In this document: piece by piece, positions 33,578-43,498 of the stretch | How the letters are laid out: each line of letters opens with the position of its first letter | Position numbering within the stretch: position 1 is the stretch's first letter | NCBI RefSeq assembly: GCF_002300165.1 | Contig: NZ_MLCE01000015.1 | Location: 1 to 64,000, forward strand | Direction: 5' to 3' | DNA: 64,000 bases | DNA from: Streptomyces sp. Tue6028 | GTDB lineage: Bacteria > Actinomycetota > Actinomycetes > Streptomycetales > Streptomycetaceae | Program-made: the position numbers and the translations under genes | Notes under the pieces: model-generated | Seen by the model: the letters and a program-made list of their open reading frames with translations, nothing else | The model's database searches: none | What the model was told of the DNA's origin: nothing

Positions 33578-33590
33578 GGAACCAATTCTA
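33575..33590 (-). promoter_or_regulatory. Leaderless promoter of the TetR gene
   Basis: TAGAAT (33585-33590, minus strand) is followed by 7 nt and the ATG. The GTTA-type operator at 33600-33615 overlaps the -35 region, implying autoregulation. Confidence 0.7.
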
Positions 33591-33599
33591 GACAGGGAG

Positions 33600-33644
33600 G
33601 TTAGCGGTCGTTAACCTGAAGGAAATGCGTTAACGCTCATTAAC
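33600..33644. promoter_or_regulatory. Twin TetR operators GTTARCG-N2-CRTTAAC
   Basis: GTTAGCGGTCGTTAAC (33600-33615) and GTTAACGCTCATTAAC (33629-33644) are imperfect copies of a symmetric site GTTAACG-NN-CGTTAAC, with starts 29 bases apart, in the 96-base divergent gap. This spacing places two dimers on roughly the same DNA face. They are the probable binding sites of the adjacent TetR protein. Confidence 0.7.
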
Positions 33645-33673
33645 TGGTCGACCACTGGTGAGGGGACCGCAGG

Positions 33674-35290
33674 ATGCACGAGGCACCGGAGCTGACGAGC
33701 GCGGCCGATCCCGCGTCGGAGGCCTGGCGGGCCAATGAGGAGGCGCACCGCGCGCTGGGCGAGGAGCTGCGCCGGAAGCTGGCCGCGGCCCGGCTGGGCG
33801 GCGGCGAGCGGGCCCGCGAGCGGCACACCGCGCGCGGAAAGCTGCTCCCGCGCGACCGCGTGGACACTCTCCTCGACCCCGGGTCGCCCTTCCTCGAACT
33901 GGCCCCGCTCGCCGCCGACGGGCTGTACGACGGACAGGCACCGGCCGCGGGCGTGATCGCCGGGATCGGCAGGGTCAGCGGACGCGAGTGCGTGATCGTC
34001 GCCAACGACGCGACCGTCAAGGGCGGCACGTACTACCCGATGACGGTGAAGAAGCACCTGCGCGCCCAGGAGGTGGCCCTCGAGAACCGCCTGCCGTGCA
34101 TCTATCTCGTGGACTCCGGAGGCGCCTTCCTGCCCATGCAGGACGAGGTCTTCCCCGACCGCGAGCACTTCGGGCGGATCTTCTACAACCAGGCCCGGAT
34201 GTCCGGCGCCGGGATCCCGCAGATCGCGGCCGTCCTCGGCTCCTGCACGGCGGGCGGCGCCTATGTGCCCGCGATGAGCGACGAAGCGGTGATCGTGCGC
34301 AATCAGGGCACGATCTTCCTCGGCGGGCCTCCCCTGGTGAAGGCCGCCACCGGCGAGGTCGTCACCGCCGAGGAGCTGGGCGGCGGCGAGGTCCACTCGC
34401 GCGTGTCGGGCGTCACCGACCACCTGGCGGAGGACGACGCCCACGCCCTGCGGATCGTCCGGAACATCGCGGCGACCCTGCCGGCGCGCGGCCCGATGCC
34501 CTGGTCCGTGGAGCCCTCGGCCGAGCCCAAGGTCGACCCGTACGGGCTGTACGGCGCGGTGCCGGTCGACTCCCGCACCCCGTACGACGTGCGGGAGGTC
34601 ATCGCGCGCGTGGTCGACGGCTCGCGCTTCGCCGAGTTCAAGGCGGAGTTCGGGCAGACCCTGGTCACCGGCTTCGCCCGGATCCACGGCCACCCGGTCG
34701 GCATCGTCGCGAACAACGGCATCCTGTTCTCCGAGTCCGCCCAGAAGGGCGCCCACTTCATCGAGCTGTGCGACCAGCGCGGCATCCCCCTGGTGTTCCT
34801 GCAGAACATCTCCGGGTTCATGGTGGGCCGCCAGTACGAGGCGGGGGGCATCGCCAAGCACGGCGCCAAGATGGTGACGGCGGTGGCCTGCACCCGCGTC
34901 CCGAAGTTCACCGTCGTGATCGGCGGCTCGTACGGCGCGGGCAACTACTCGATGTGCGGCCGGGCCTACTCGCCGCGCTTCCTGTGGATGTGGCCCAACG
35001 CCAAGATCTCCGTGATGGGCGGCGAGCAGGCCGCTTCGGTCCTCGCGACCGTCAAGCGCGACCAGCTGGAGGGGCGCGGCGAGTCCTGGCCCGTCGAGGA
35101 CGAGGAGTCCTTCAAGGCCCCGATCCGCGCCCAGTACGAACACCAGGGGAACGCCTACTACGCGACGGCCCGGCTCTGGGACGACGGCGTGATCGACCCG
35201 ACGGAGACCCGGCAGGTGCTGGGACTCGCCTTGACCGCCTGCGCCAACGCGCCCCTGGGTGACCCCCAGTTCGGCGTATTCCGGATGTGA
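33674..35290 (+). CDS. accD1: Acyl-CoA carboxylase carboxyltransferase subunit (methylcrotonyl-CoA carboxylase beta-like)
   Basis: 538 residues, typical of MCC-beta. Two crotonase-like carboxyltransferase lobes: carboxybiotin/acyl-CoA segment [20 protein letters not shown] then [12 protein letters not shown] (about 200), and [20 protein letters not shown] with [21 protein letters not shown] (about 415-435) in the second lobe. With the downstream biotinylated subunit it would carboxylate 3-methylcrotonyl-CoA in leucine breakdown. First gene of a four-gene operon; GGGGACCGCAGG precedes the ATG at 33674. It matches the AccD1 locus of S. coelicolor (SCO2776) by gene order, from memory. Confidence 0.9.
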   Translation: MHEAPELTSAADPASEAWRANEEAHRALGEELRRKLAAARLGGGERARERHTARGKLLPRDRVDTLLDPGSPFLELAPLAADGLYDGQAPAAGVIAGIGRVSGRECVIVANDATVKGGTYYPMTVKKHLRAQEVALENRLPCIYLVDSGGAFLPMQDEVFPDREHFGRIFYNQARMSGAGIPQIAAVLGSCTAGGAYVPAMSDEAVIVRNQGTIFLGGPPLVKAATGEVVTAEELGGGEVHSRVSGVTDHLAEDDAHALRIVRNIAATLPARGPMPWSVEPSAEPKVDPYGLYGAVPVDSRTPYDVREVIARVVDGSRFAEFKAEFGQTLVTGFARIHGHPVGIVANNGILFSESAQKGAHFIELCDQRGIPLVFLQNISGFMVGRQYEAGGIAKHGAKMVTAVACTRVPKFTVVIGGSYGAGNYSMCGRAYSPRFLWMWPNAKISVMGGEQAASVLATVKRDQLEGRGESWPVEDEESFKAPIRAQYEHQGNAYYATARLWDDGVIDPTETRQVLGLALTACANAPLGDPQFGVFRM

Positions 35291-35298
35291 GGGGACCC

Positions 35299-37230
35299 AT
35301 GTTTGACACGGTGCTTGTGGCCAACCGGGGCGAGATCGCCGTACGCGTCATCCGTACGCTGCGCGCGCTCGGCGTCCGCTCGGTCGCCGTCTTCTCGGAC
35401 GCCGACGCCGACGCCCGGCACGTGCGCGAGGCGGACACGGCCGTACGGATCGGTCCGGCCCCGGCGGCCGAGAGCTATCTGTCCGCCGAGCGGCTGCTGG
35501 AGGCCGCGGCGCGGACCGGAGCCCAGGCGGTCCACCCCGGGTACGGCTTCCTCGCGGAGAACGCGGCCTTCGCGCAGGCCTGCGCGGACGCGGGCCTCGT
35601 CTTCATCGGACCGCCCGCCTCGGCGATCGAGCTCATGGGCGACAAGATCCGCGCCAAGGAGACGGTCGAGGCGGCCGGGGTCCCGGTCGTGCCCGGTTCC
35701 AGCGGCAGCGGGCTCACCGACGCCCAACTGGCTGAGGCCGCCCACGAGATCGGCGTGCCGGTGCTGCTGAAGCCCTCGGCGGGCGGCGGCGGCAAGGGCA
35801 TGCGGCTGGTGCGCGACCCGGCGGCGCTGCCCGACGAGATCGCCGCCGCCCGGCGCGAGGCCCGCGCCTCCTTCGGCGACGACACCCTCCTCGTGGAGCG
35901 GTGGATCGACCGGCCCCGGCACATCGAGATCCAGGTCCTCGCGGACGGGCACGGCAATGTCGTGCACCTGGGCGAGCGCGAGTGCTCGCTCCAGCGCCGC
36001 CACCAGAAGATCATCGAGGAGGCGCCGAGCGTCCTGCTCGACGCGGACACCCGGGCGGCGATGGGCGAGGCGGCCGTCCAGGCGGCCCGCTCCTGCGGCT
36101 ACCGCGGCGCGGGCACGGTCGAGTTCATCGTGCCCGGCGGCGACCCCTCGTCGTACTTCTTCATGGAGATGAACACCCGGCTCCAGGTCGAACACCCGGT
36201 GACCGAGCTGATCACCGGCCTCGACCTTGTGGAGTGGCAGCTGCGGGTCGCGGCCGGCGAGGCCCTGCCGTACGGACAGCAGGACGTCACGCTCACCGGA
36301 CACGCGGTGGAGGCCCGCATCTGCGCCGAGGACCCGGCACGCGGCTTCCTCCCCTCCGGCGGCACCATCCTGGCGCTGCACGAGCCCGAAGGCCCGGGCG
36401 TGCGCACCGACTCGGGGCTCAGCGAGGGCACCGAGGTCGGCTCGCTGTACGACCCGATGCTGTCCAAGGTCATCGCGTACGGCCCGGACCGGGCGACCGC
36501 GCTGCGCAAGCTGCGGGCGGCGCTCGCGGAGACCGTCACGCTCGGCGTCCAGACGAACGCCGGATTCCTGCGCCGGCTGCTGGCCCATCCGGCGGTGGTG
36601 GCGGGCGAGCTGGACACCGGACTCGTGGAACGCGAGGCGGACTCCCTGATCGACGGTGACGTACCGGACGCGGTGTACGAGGCCGCGGCGGCCGTGCGTC
36701 TGGACGCGTTGCGTCCCTCCGGCGAGGGCTGGACCGACCCGTTCTCCGTGCCGAGCGGCTGGCGGCTCGGCGGCGCGGCCCGGCCGGTCGGCTTCCCGCT
36801 GCGGGTGCTGGACCCCGTGGAGTACACCCCGCGCGGCGCTCACACCGTCACCGCCGACCGGGTGTCGGTGACCCTCGACGGCGTCCGCCACACCTTCCAC
36901 CGCGCCGGGGACTGGCTCGGCCGTGAGGGCGACGCCTGGCACGTGCGCGACCACGACCCGGTGGCCGCGTCCCTCACCGGCGCCGGCCACGCGGGCGCCG
37001 ACTCCCTCACCGCCCCGATGCCCGGCACGGTGACGGTCGTCAAGGTCGCCGTGGGCGACGAGGTGGCCGCCGGGCAGAGCCTGCTGGTCGTCGAGGCGAT
37101 GAAGATGGAGCACGTCATCTCCGCGCCGCACGCGGGCACCGTCAGCGAGCTGGACGTCACGCCGGGAGCGACGGTCGCCATGGACCAGGTCCTCGCGGTC
37201 ATCACGCCCGCCGAGGAGGAGACGGCATGA
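35299..37230 (+). CDS. Biotin carboxylase/BCCP subunit of acyl-CoA carboxylase
   Basis: 643 residues from the ATG at 35299 with GAGGGGACCC upstream. ATP-grasp biotin carboxylase: [20 protein letters not shown] opening, [15 protein letters not shown] (about 160), [31 protein letters not shown] (about 290). After a middle region, the C-terminal BCCP domain has [17 protein letters not shown], with the biotinyl Lys near 602. It carboxylates its own biotin for transfer by the preceding carboxyltransferase. The start lies 8 bases after the upstream stop, and its stop overlaps the lyase start (ATGA). Confidence 0.93.
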   Translation: MFDTVLVANRGEIAVRVIRTLRALGVRSVAVFSDADADARHVREADTAVRIGPAPAAESYLSAERLLEAAARTGAQAVHPGYGFLAENAAFAQACADAGLVFIGPPASAIELMGDKIRAKETVEAAGVPVVPGSSGSGLTDAQLAEAAHEIGVPVLLKPSAGGGGKGMRLVRDPAALPDEIAAARREARASFGDDTLLVERWIDRPRHIEIQVLADGHGNVVHLGERECSLQRRHQKIIEEAPSVLLDADTRAAMGEAAVQAARSCGYRGAGTVEFIVPGGDPSSYFFMEMNTRLQVEHPVTELITGLDLVEWQLRVAAGEALPYGQQDVTLTGHAVEARICAEDPARGFLPSGGTILALHEPEGPGVRTDSGLSEGTEVGSLYDPMLSKVIAYGPDRATALRKLRAALAETVTLGVQTNAGFLRRLLAHPAVVAGELDTGLVEREADSLIDGDVPDAVYEAAAAVRLDALRPSGEGWTDPFSVPSGWRLGGAARPVGFPLRVLDPVEYTPRGAHTVTADRVSVTLDGVRHTFHRAGDWLGREGDAWHVRDHDPVAASLTGAGHAGADSLTAPMPGTVTVVKVAVGDEVAAGQSLLVVEAMKMEHVISAPHAGTVSELDVTPGATVAMDQVLAVITPAEEETA

Positions 37231-38174
37231 GCAGCCCCGTACCCGGCCTCCCCATGGTCGTTCCCGCGCAGGGCCTTCCCGCGCGGGTCCGGATCCACGA
37301 GGTCGGCGCCCGCGACGGCCTGCAGAACGAGAAGTCGACGGTGCCGACCGAGGTCAAGGCGGAGTTCGTGCGGCGCCTCGCCGACGCGGGCCTGACCACC
37401 ATCGAGGCCACGAGCTTCGTCCACCCCAAGTGGGTGCCCCAACTGGCGGACGCGGAGCAGCTGTTCCCGCTCGTCGCCGACCTGCCTGGCGTGCACCTGC
37501 CGGTCCTCGTACCGAACGAGCGCGGACTCGACCGCGCGCTCGCCCTCGGCGTGCGCCGTATCGCGGTGTTCGCCAGCGCCACCGAGTCCTTCGCGAAGGC
37601 CAACCTGAACCGCACCGTCGACGAGGCGCTCGCCATGTTCGCGCCCGTCGTCGAGAAGGCGCGCTCCCACGGGCTGCACGTCCGCGGCTATCTCTCGATG
37701 TGCTTCGGCGACCCCTGGGAGGGCGCCGTCCCCGTCCACCAGGTCGTACGGGTCTGCAAGGCGCTCATGGACATGGGCTGCGACGAGCTGAGCCTCGGCG
37801 ACACGATCGGCGTGGCGACGCCCGGTCACGTCCAGAGCCTGCTCGCCGAGCTCAACGAGGAGGGCGTGCCGACCAGCGCGCTCGGCGTGCACTTCCACGA
37901 CACCTACGGCCAGGCGCTCGCCAACACCCTGGCCGCCCTCCAGCACGGCGTCACGACCGTCGACGCCTCCGCGGGCGGCCTCGGCGGCTGCCCGTACGCG
38001 AAGTCCGCGACCGGCAACCTCGCCACCGAAGACCTCGTATGGATGCTCCAGGGCCTCGGTATCGACACCGGGGTCGACCTCGGCCGCCTCACCGCCACCA
38101 GCGTGTGGATGGCCGGACAACTGGGCCGACCCAGCCCGTCCCGCACCGTCAAAGCCCTCTCCCACCAGGAGTGA
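37227..38174 (+). CDS. mvaB: Hydroxymethylglutaryl-CoA lyase
   Basis: 315 residues. The family TIM barrel has the metal/substrate signature [20 protein letters not shown] at the start, [20 protein letters not shown] midway, [26 protein letters not shown], and the Cys loop [20 protein letters not shown] near 265. It cleaves HMG-CoA to acetoacetate and acetyl-CoA, the last step of leucine degradation. Translationally coupled (4-base overlap) to the biotin carboxylase gene. No methylglutaconyl-CoA hydratase lies in this operon, so that step must be encoded elsewhere. Confidence 0.95.
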   Translation: MSSPVPGLPMVVPAQGLPARVRIHEVGARDGLQNEKSTVPTEVKAEFVRRLADAGLTTIEATSFVHPKWVPQLADAEQLFPLVADLPGVHLPVLVPNERGLDRALALGVRRIAVFASATESFAKANLNRTVDEALAMFAPVVEKARSHGLHVRGYLSMCFGDPWEGAVPVHQVVRVCKALMDMGCDELSLGDTIGVATPGHVQSLLAELNEEGVPTSALGVHFHDTYGQALANTLAALQHGVTTVDASAGGLGGCPYAKSATGNLATEDLVWMLQGLGIDTGVDLGRLTATSVWMAGQLGRPSPSRTVKALSHQE

Positions 38175-38179
38175 TCCCC

Positions 38180-39346
38180 ATGTCCCTGGACCACCGCCTC
38201 TCCCCCGAACTCGAAGAACTCCGACGCACGGTGGAGGAGTTCGCACACGACGTCGTGGCGCCGAAGATCGGCGACTTCTACGAGCGGCACGAGTTCCCGT
38301 ACGAGATCGTGCGGGAGATGGGCCGCATGGGGCTGTTCGGCCTGCCCTTCCCCGAGGAGTACGGCGGCATGGGCGGCGACTACCTCGCCCTCGGCATCGC
38401 CCTGGAGGAGCTCGCCCGGGTCGACTCGTCCGTGGCCATCACCCTGGAGGCGGGTGTCTCCCTCGGGGCCATGCCGATCCACCTCTTCGGCACCGAGGCC
38501 CAGAAGCGGGAATGGCTCCCGCGCCTGTGCTCCGGGGAGATCCTCGGCGCGTTCGGGCTGACCGAGCCGGACGGCGGCTCGGACGCGGGCGCCACGCGCA
38601 CGACGGCCCGGCTCGACCCCGACACGGACGAGTGGGTGATCAACGGCAGCAAGTGCTTCATCACCAACTCCGGTACGGACATCACGGGCCTGGTGACGGT
38701 CACCGCGGTCACCGGCCGCAAGCCCGACGGAAAGCCGGAGATCTCCTCGATCATCGTCCCGTCCGGCACCCCGGGCTTCACCGTCGCCGCCCCGTACTCC
38801 AAGGTCGGCTGGAACGCCTCGGACACCCGTGAGCTGTCGTTCTCCGACGTGCGCGTGCCGGCGGCGAACCTGCTCGGCGAGCGGGGCCGCGGCTACGCGC
38901 AGTTCCTGCGGATCCTCGACGAGGGGCGGATCGCCATCGCCGCGCTCGCCACGGGACTGGCGCAGGGCTGCGTCGACGAGTCGGTGAAGTACGCCAAGGA
39001 GCGGCACGCGTTCGGGCGTCCGATCGGCGCGAACCAGGCCATCCAGTTCAAGATCGCCGACATGGAGATGAAGGCGCACACGGCCCGCGTGACGTGGCGT
39101 GACGCCGCCTCCCGTCTGGTCAGCGGCGAGCCCTTCAAGAAGGAGGCGGCGCTCGCCAAGCTCTACTCGTCCACGATCGCCGTCGACAACGCCCGTGACG
39201 CCACACAGGTGCACGGCGGCTACGGCTTCATGAACGAGTACCCGGTGGCCCGTATGTGGCGTGACTCCAAGATCCTGGAGATCGGCGAGGGCACCAGCGA
39301 GGTGCAGCGGATGCTGATCGCCCGGGAGCTGGGTCTCGCGGGCTGA
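38180..39346 (+). CDS. acdH: Acyl-CoA dehydrogenase (short/branched-chain group)
   Basis: 388 residues from the ATG at 38180 with AGGAG 8 nt upstream. Segments: GAFGLTEPDGGSDAGATRTT (FAD/substrate loop), CFITNSGTDITGLVTV, GVDESVKYAKERHAFGRPI-like GCVDESVKYAKERHAFGRPI, and VHGGYGFMNEYPVARMWRD. The catalytic base position reads EIGEGTSEVQRMLI, keeping the Glu of MCAD/branched-chain enzymes, unlike the enzyme at 31729. It probably oxidises isovaleryl-CoA or another branched acyl-CoA feeding this operon. Last gene of the operon; a hairpin follows. Confidence 0.9.
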   Translation: MSLDHRLSPELEELRRTVEEFAHDVVAPKIGDFYERHEFPYEIVREMGRMGLFGLPFPEEYGGMGGDYLALGIALEELARVDSSVAITLEAGVSLGAMPIHLFGTEAQKREWLPRLCSGEILGAFGLTEPDGGSDAGATRTTARLDPDTDEWVINGSKCFITNSGTDITGLVTVTAVTGRKPDGKPEISSIIVPSGTPGFTVAAPYSKVGWNASDTRELSFSDVRVPAANLLGERGRGYAQFLRILDEGRIAIAALATGLAQGCVDESVKYAKERHAFGRPIGANQAIQFKIADMEMKAHTARVTWRDAASRLVSGEPFKKEAALAKLYSSTIAVDNARDATQVHGGYGFMNEYPVARMWRDSKILEIGEGTSEVQRMLIARELGLAG

Positions 39347-39362
39347 GCCCGAGACCGGCGCC

Positions 39363-39390
39363 GCGGCTCCCGGACCATGCCGGGAGCCGC
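39363..39390 (+). terminator. Operon terminator hairpin
   Basis: GCGGCTCCCGG (39363-39373) pairs perfectly with CCGGGAGCCGC (39380-39390) around ACCATG, just past the acdH stop. Confidence 0.7.
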
Positions 39391-39425
39391 TGGTCCGCCG
39401 GGAGCCGAGGGCGCCCGGCGGTCCG

Positions 39426-39854
39426 TCAGGTCTGGTCGGAGCGCAGCCAGTCCCGGCAGTAGTTCAGCTCGGTGCTGCCCTCGAAGGTGGCGACCTCGAT
39501 GCCGACGTCGTACATGCCCGCGGAGTAGCTGGCCGTGGTGCTCAGGGTCAGGCTCTCGCCGTACCCGTCGTAGTTGTGGTGCCACGGCCAGGGCGTGAGC
39601 ACCCCACCGCCGTCGTTCTTGGCGATCAGACGGATGGCCACGTGGTGGCCGTCCGCCTTGGCGTCGTACACGGACAGGATCACGCCGAGGTTCGTCGCAC
39701 CGCTGGCCCAGCCGTTGATCGTGCCGGCGCCCGACGCCGACGACGTGTCGCAGTACAGCGTGTACGAAGTCGCGGAAGCCGGCGCGGCCGACATCCCCAC
39801 GGTCAGTGCGGCCCCCGCTACCGCCACTGCGAGCCCCTGCTTGTATCTGCCCAC
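39426..39854 (-). CDS. Small secreted protein of unknown function
   Basis: 142 residues from a GTG at 39854 with GAGGGG 6 nt upstream; an ATG at 39872 is an alternative without a site. The signal peptide RYKQGLAVAVAGAALTVGMS ends near ASAT. The mature domain (about 115 residues) has two cysteines (TLYCDTSS and LNYCRDWLRS) and reads like a beta-sandwich with GGGVLTPWPWHHNYDGYGES. I recognise no family. Exported, function unknown. Confidence 0.7.
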   Translation of the reverse strand: MGRYKQGLAVAVAGAALTVGMSAAPASATSYTLYCDTSSASGAGTINGWASGATNLGVILSVYDAKADGHHVAIRLIAKNDGGGVLTPWPWHHNYDGYGESLTLSTTASYSAGMYDVGIEVATFEGSTELNYCRDWLRSDQT

Positions 39855-40278
39855 GTTCGTTCCCCTCTTCATCTAACGGTCGGTCAACTCCGCGTGTGGC
39901 CAGAGTTGTTGATCAAAACGGTAGAGACAGCCGAAGTGATCGACAACTGATATCCGGGCGCACGCGTGGTGACTCGGACCACAGCGTGGCGCACCCGCAT
40001 GCCCCGACACACAAACACCTGACAAAATCGTCGACAATCTCGTCGACATGTCTTGCGTCGCTGATCGGAAGCGGGCTACCTTCCTTCGCCGTACCCCCAG
40101 CAGAGCCGGCTCCGCACCTCCCGTCACCCAGTCGACCCGCAGACCGCCACAGCGGTACGGCCGCCACCACGCGCGGCCGCCACCGCGGGCCGGACGCGGC
40201 CGCGCGCCGCCCCACGCGACGCTCCTGGCCCGTCCGACCGGCGCACGTCCCGATCCGACGATCGAACGGAGACCGAGC
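39855..40278. promoter_or_regulatory. 424-base divergent region with TCGTCGACA direct repeats
   Basis: No gene is supported, and open frames here are artefacts. TCGTCGACA occurs at 40028-40036 and 40040-40048, 12 bases apart and therefore about one helical turn. A related TCGACAA lies at 39940-39946. Two such half sites in register suggest an operator for the tannase-family gene. The upstream gene's promoter must also lie here. Confidence 0.5.
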
Positions 40279-42117
40279 ATGGCCACGCTGTTCAGACGGC
40301 AACGACGGCACCGGTGGGCATCGGCCACCCTCATGGCGGCCCTCGCCACCGCCCTCGCGCTCGTGACCGGCGGGAGCCCGGCGCTCGCCGGGGTCGCGGC
40401 CGGCGGCGCCCCGTCCGCCACTTCCTCGGCCGTGACCACCACGGCGGCCACCGTGTCGGACAGCGCGTCGACCGGCACCTCGGACGGCACCGCGAGCCGC
40501 GCACCGGGCGGCGCGTCGGGCGGCATCGCGCCCGCCCTGTCCTGCGCCGACCTGGGCTCCGAGGACCTGGCCTCGGCGGTGCCCGGCGTGCCGTTCGAGA
40601 TCACCTCGGCCACCGGGATGGCCGCCGGGAGCAACACCCTCGGCGCCTGGGCGGCCTGCGACGTGAAGGGCGTCATCGCCCCGCAGATCCACTTCGAGAT
40701 CCGGCTGCCCGAGACCGGCTGGCAGGGCGACTACCTCCAGCTCGGCTGCGGCGGGCTGTGCGGGAGCGTGAACACGGGCAGCGCCCCCGCCTCCGCCGGC
40801 TGCGTCCCGCTGACCGAGGGCGCCTTCGCCGTCGCCTCCAGCGACGAGGGCCACTACCAGGGCGGCGGACTGTTCTCCACCGACCCCACCCTGCGCGCCG
40901 ACTTCGGCTACAGGTCCGACCACCTGCTCGCCCAGGCGGCCAAGGCGGTCGTCAAGGCCTACTACGGACGGCCCGCCGGCCACGCGTACTTCGACGGCTG
41001 CTCACAGGGCGGCCACCAGGCCCTGACCGAGGCGCAGCGCTACCCGACCGACTTCGACGGCGTCGTCGCGGGCGCCCCGGCCAACAACTTCACCGCGCTG
41101 AACACCTTCTCGCACGCCTGGACCGCCCAGTCGGTGTTCCTCGACGGCGGCCCGGCCACGATCACGACGGCCGACCTCGCACCCCTGCACGCGGCGGTGC
41201 TCAAGGGCTGCGGCGCCACCGACGGCATCATCGCCGACCCGCTGAGCTGCACCTGGGACCCGGCCGCCGTCAAGTGCCGGGCGGGACAGGCATCCACAGC
41301 CGCGGAGTACTGCCTGACCGAGGACCAGGTCACCACCGTGCGCAGGATCTACGCGGGACCGACCGACGAGCACGGCAGGCTGCTGTACCCGGGACACCAG
41401 CTGCGCGGCTCCGAGCCGAACTGGGCCGGGATCATCGTGCCGGCCACGGCCGACGGCACCACCGGTGACATGAACTTCGTCCGGGAGACCCTCCGTTACC
41501 AGGTGTACGACAGCCCGCGGCCGACCCTGACGTACCAGGACGTCGAGTTCACCGAGGCCTCGTACGAGAGGATCATGCGGCCCAACGAGGGCATGTACGA
41601 CGCTACCGACCCCGACCTCAGGGCGTTCAAGGCGGCCGGCGGCAAGCTGATCCTGTGGCACGGCCTGGGCGATCAGCACATCCCGGCCGTCGGCACCATG
41701 GCGTACTACCGGGCGGTGCAGAAGGCGACGGGTTCCGCCGGGGCGACCGAGGACTTCGCCCGGCTGTTCCTGCTCCCGGGGGTCGCGCACTGCGGTGGCG
41801 GTCAGGGCCCGAACTCCTTCGACGCGCTGACCGCGCTGGTGGACTGGGTCACCGAGGGCAGGGCGCCGGACAGTCTGCTGACGGAGTCGGTCGACGGCAG
41901 CGGGAACGCCACCGCGGCCCGTCCGGTCTACCCCTTCCCGTACGTCGCCGAGAACACCACGGGCGGCCCCGCGGACGAGGCGGACAGCTACCGGCCGGTC
42001 AGGTCCGCGGCCGAGGCGAACCTCGCGCTGAAGTGGCTCGGCTCGTTCCGCTCCGGGTACGAGACCGTCGGCAACTGGGTCGGCGGCCGGTGGGTGGTCA
42101 CCAAGGGCAAGGCCTGA
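40279..42117 (+). CDS. Secreted tannase/feruloyl esterase-family protein
   Basis: 612 residues from the ATG at 40279 after CGGAGACCGAGC. The signal region spans WASATLMAALATALALVTGG. After a low-complexity Ala/Ser/Thr linker (to about 90) comes the tannase-family (PF07519) alpha/beta-hydrolase. The nucleophile motif FDGCSQGGHQALTEAQRYP has the Ser preceded by a conserved Cys. Asp is in WHGLGDQHIPAVG and His in LLPGVAHCGGGQGPN, followed by Cys. The CS-D-HC arrangement with its disulfide is the signature of this family. It hydrolyses feruloyl, p-coumaroyl or gallate esters of plant material outside the cell. Transcribed alone. Confidence 0.92.
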   Translation: MATLFRRQRRHRWASATLMAALATALALVTGGSPALAGVAAGGAPSATSSAVTTTAATVSDSASTGTSDGTASRAPGGASGGIAPALSCADLGSEDLASAVPGVPFEITSATGMAAGSNTLGAWAACDVKGVIAPQIHFEIRLPETGWQGDYLQLGCGGLCGSVNTGSAPASAGCVPLTEGAFAVASSDEGHYQGGGLFSTDPTLRADFGYRSDHLLAQAAKAVVKAYYGRPAGHAYFDGCSQGGHQALTEAQRYPTDFDGVVAGAPANNFTALNTFSHAWTAQSVFLDGGPATITTADLAPLHAAVLKGCGATDGIIADPLSCTWDPAAVKCRAGQASTAAEYCLTEDQVTTVRRIYAGPTDEHGRLLYPGHQLRGSEPNWAGIIVPATADGTTGDMNFVRETLRYQVYDSPRPTLTYQDVEFTEASYERIMRPNEGMYDATDPDLRAFKAAGGKLILWHGLGDQHIPAVGTMAYYRAVQKATGSAGATEDFARLFLLPGVAHCGGGQGPNSFDALTALVDWVTEGRAPDSLLTESVDGSGNATAARPVYPFPYVAENTTGGPADEADSYRPVRSAAEANLALKWLGSFRSGYETVGNWVGGRWVVTKGKA

Positions 42118-42333
42118 CCGATGAGGTGACCGGAACGGCGGCCCGCCGGGCACGGGTGACCCCGGCGGGCCGCGGGCGCGGCTCGGGTGCGGGGAACCCG
42201 GCGCCGGGCACGGACCGGACGCGCGTGCCCGGCGGACGGGCGCGGGGCCCGGCGGGCCGTCAGACATGGTCCCGGCAAGGCGTGTCGGCGCAGTTCCACA
42301 CCCGGGCCGCGACCCCGCCCCCTGGACAATCGG

Positions 42334-42352
42334 TGAGGTTAGGCTAACCTAC
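42334..42352. promoter_or_regulatory. Iron box (DmdR1/IdeR-type) of desE
   Basis: TGAGGTTAGGCTAACCTAC matches the 19-bp iron box TTAGGTTAGGCTAACCTAA at all but a few edge positions and overlaps the promoter of the ferrioxamine-binding protein. It implies iron-repressed transcription. Confidence 0.85.
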
Positions 42353-42404
42353 CTTCGAACTTGTCCGGCGGGCCCTCAGCCCCGTGCCGAAAGCAGCCAC
42401 ACTC

Positions 42405-43451
42405 ATGTCCAACGCCCGTGCCACCCACCTCACCCGTCGCGGCATCCTCGCCGCCGGAGGCGCTCTCGGCCTCGGGGCCGTGCTCGCCGCCTGCGGCGAC
42501 GACGACAAGAAAAACGGTGGCTCGGACTCGACGAAGGCCGCCGCCAAGTCCGGCCCCTGGACCTTCGAGGACGACCGCGGCACGACGGTGAAGACGGACA
42601 GGATCCCGGCGAACATCGTCGCGTTCACCGGTGTCGCCGCCGCCCTGTACGACTACGGCATCGAGGTCAAGGGCGTCTTCGGGCCGACCAGGACCAAGGA
42701 CGGCAAGGCCGACGTCCAGGCCGGCGACATGGACGTCAGCAAGGTGACCGTGCTCGGCAACGAGTGGGGCCAGTTCAACATCGAGAAGTACGCGGGCCTC
42801 GCGCCCGACGTCCTCGTCTCGACGATGTTCGACGGCGCCGGCACCCTCTGGTACGTGCCCGAGGAGTCCAAGGACAAGATCCTCAAGCTGGCCCCGAGCG
42901 TCGGCATCTCCGTCTACGACGTCCAGATGCCCAAGCCGCTGGAGCGCATGCTGGCGCTCGCGGAGTCGCTGGGCGCCGACGTGAAGTCCGCGAAGATCAC
43001 CGAGGCGAAGAAGAAGTTCGAGGCGGCCGCCGAGCGCCTGCGCAAGGCCGCCAAGGCCCGCCCCGAGATCAAGGTGCTGGCCGGCTCCGCGAGCCAGGAC
43101 ATCTTCTACGTCTCCGGCTCGAACCTCTCCATCGACCTGGAGTACTTCAAGGCGCTCGGCGTGAACATCGTCGAGCCCTCCGCGAAGGCCCTGAAGGCGA
43201 GCGGCGGCTGGTTCGAGAACCTCAGCTGGGAGACCGTCGACAAGTACCCGGCCGACGTCATCATCATGGACGACCGCACCTCGACCATCCAGCCGGCCGA
43301 CATCACCGAGGCCACCTGGAAGAAGCTGCCCGCGGTGAAGGCCGGCCAGGTCATCGCGCGCACGCCCGAGCCGATCCTGTCCTACGACAAGTGCACCCCG
43401 ATCCTCGACAACCTCGCCGAGGCCATCGAGAAGGCCAAGAAGGTCGCCTGA
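42405..43451 (+). CDS. desE: Ferrioxamine-binding lipoprotein DesE
   Basis: 348 residues from the ATG at 42405; a GTG at 42384 is an alternative. The leader contains twin arginines (HLTRRGILAAGGALGLGAVL) and a lipobox LAAC, so it is an exported lipid-anchored protein, possibly via Tat. The body is a type III periplasmic siderophore-binding fold (GPWTFEDDRGTTVKTDRIP near 50; WFENLSWETVDKYPADVIIM about 270). It delivers ferrioxamines B/E to an ABC transporter. Iron box upstream, siderophore-reductase and biosynthesis genes downstream: the known desEF-ABCD order. Confidence 0.92.
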   Translation: MSNARATHLTRRGILAAGGALGLGAVLAACGDDDKKNGGSDSTKAAAKSGPWTFEDDRGTTVKTDRIPANIVAFTGVAAALYDYGIEVKGVFGPTRTKDGKADVQAGDMDVSKVTVLGNEWGQFNIEKYAGLAPDVLVSTMFDGAGTLWYVPEESKDKILKLAPSVGISVYDVQMPKPLERMLALAESLGADVKSAKITEAKKKFEAAAERLRKAAKARPEIKVLAGSASQDIFYVSGSNLSIDLEYFKALGVNIVEPSAKALKASGGWFENLSWETVDKYPADVIIMDDRTSTIQPADITEATWKKLPAVKAGQVIARTPEPILSYDKCTPILDNLAEAIEKAKKVA

Positions 43452-43498
43452 GCCCGACGGCTCCACAACAGCCCCCTGACGACGACTCAGGAGCACAT

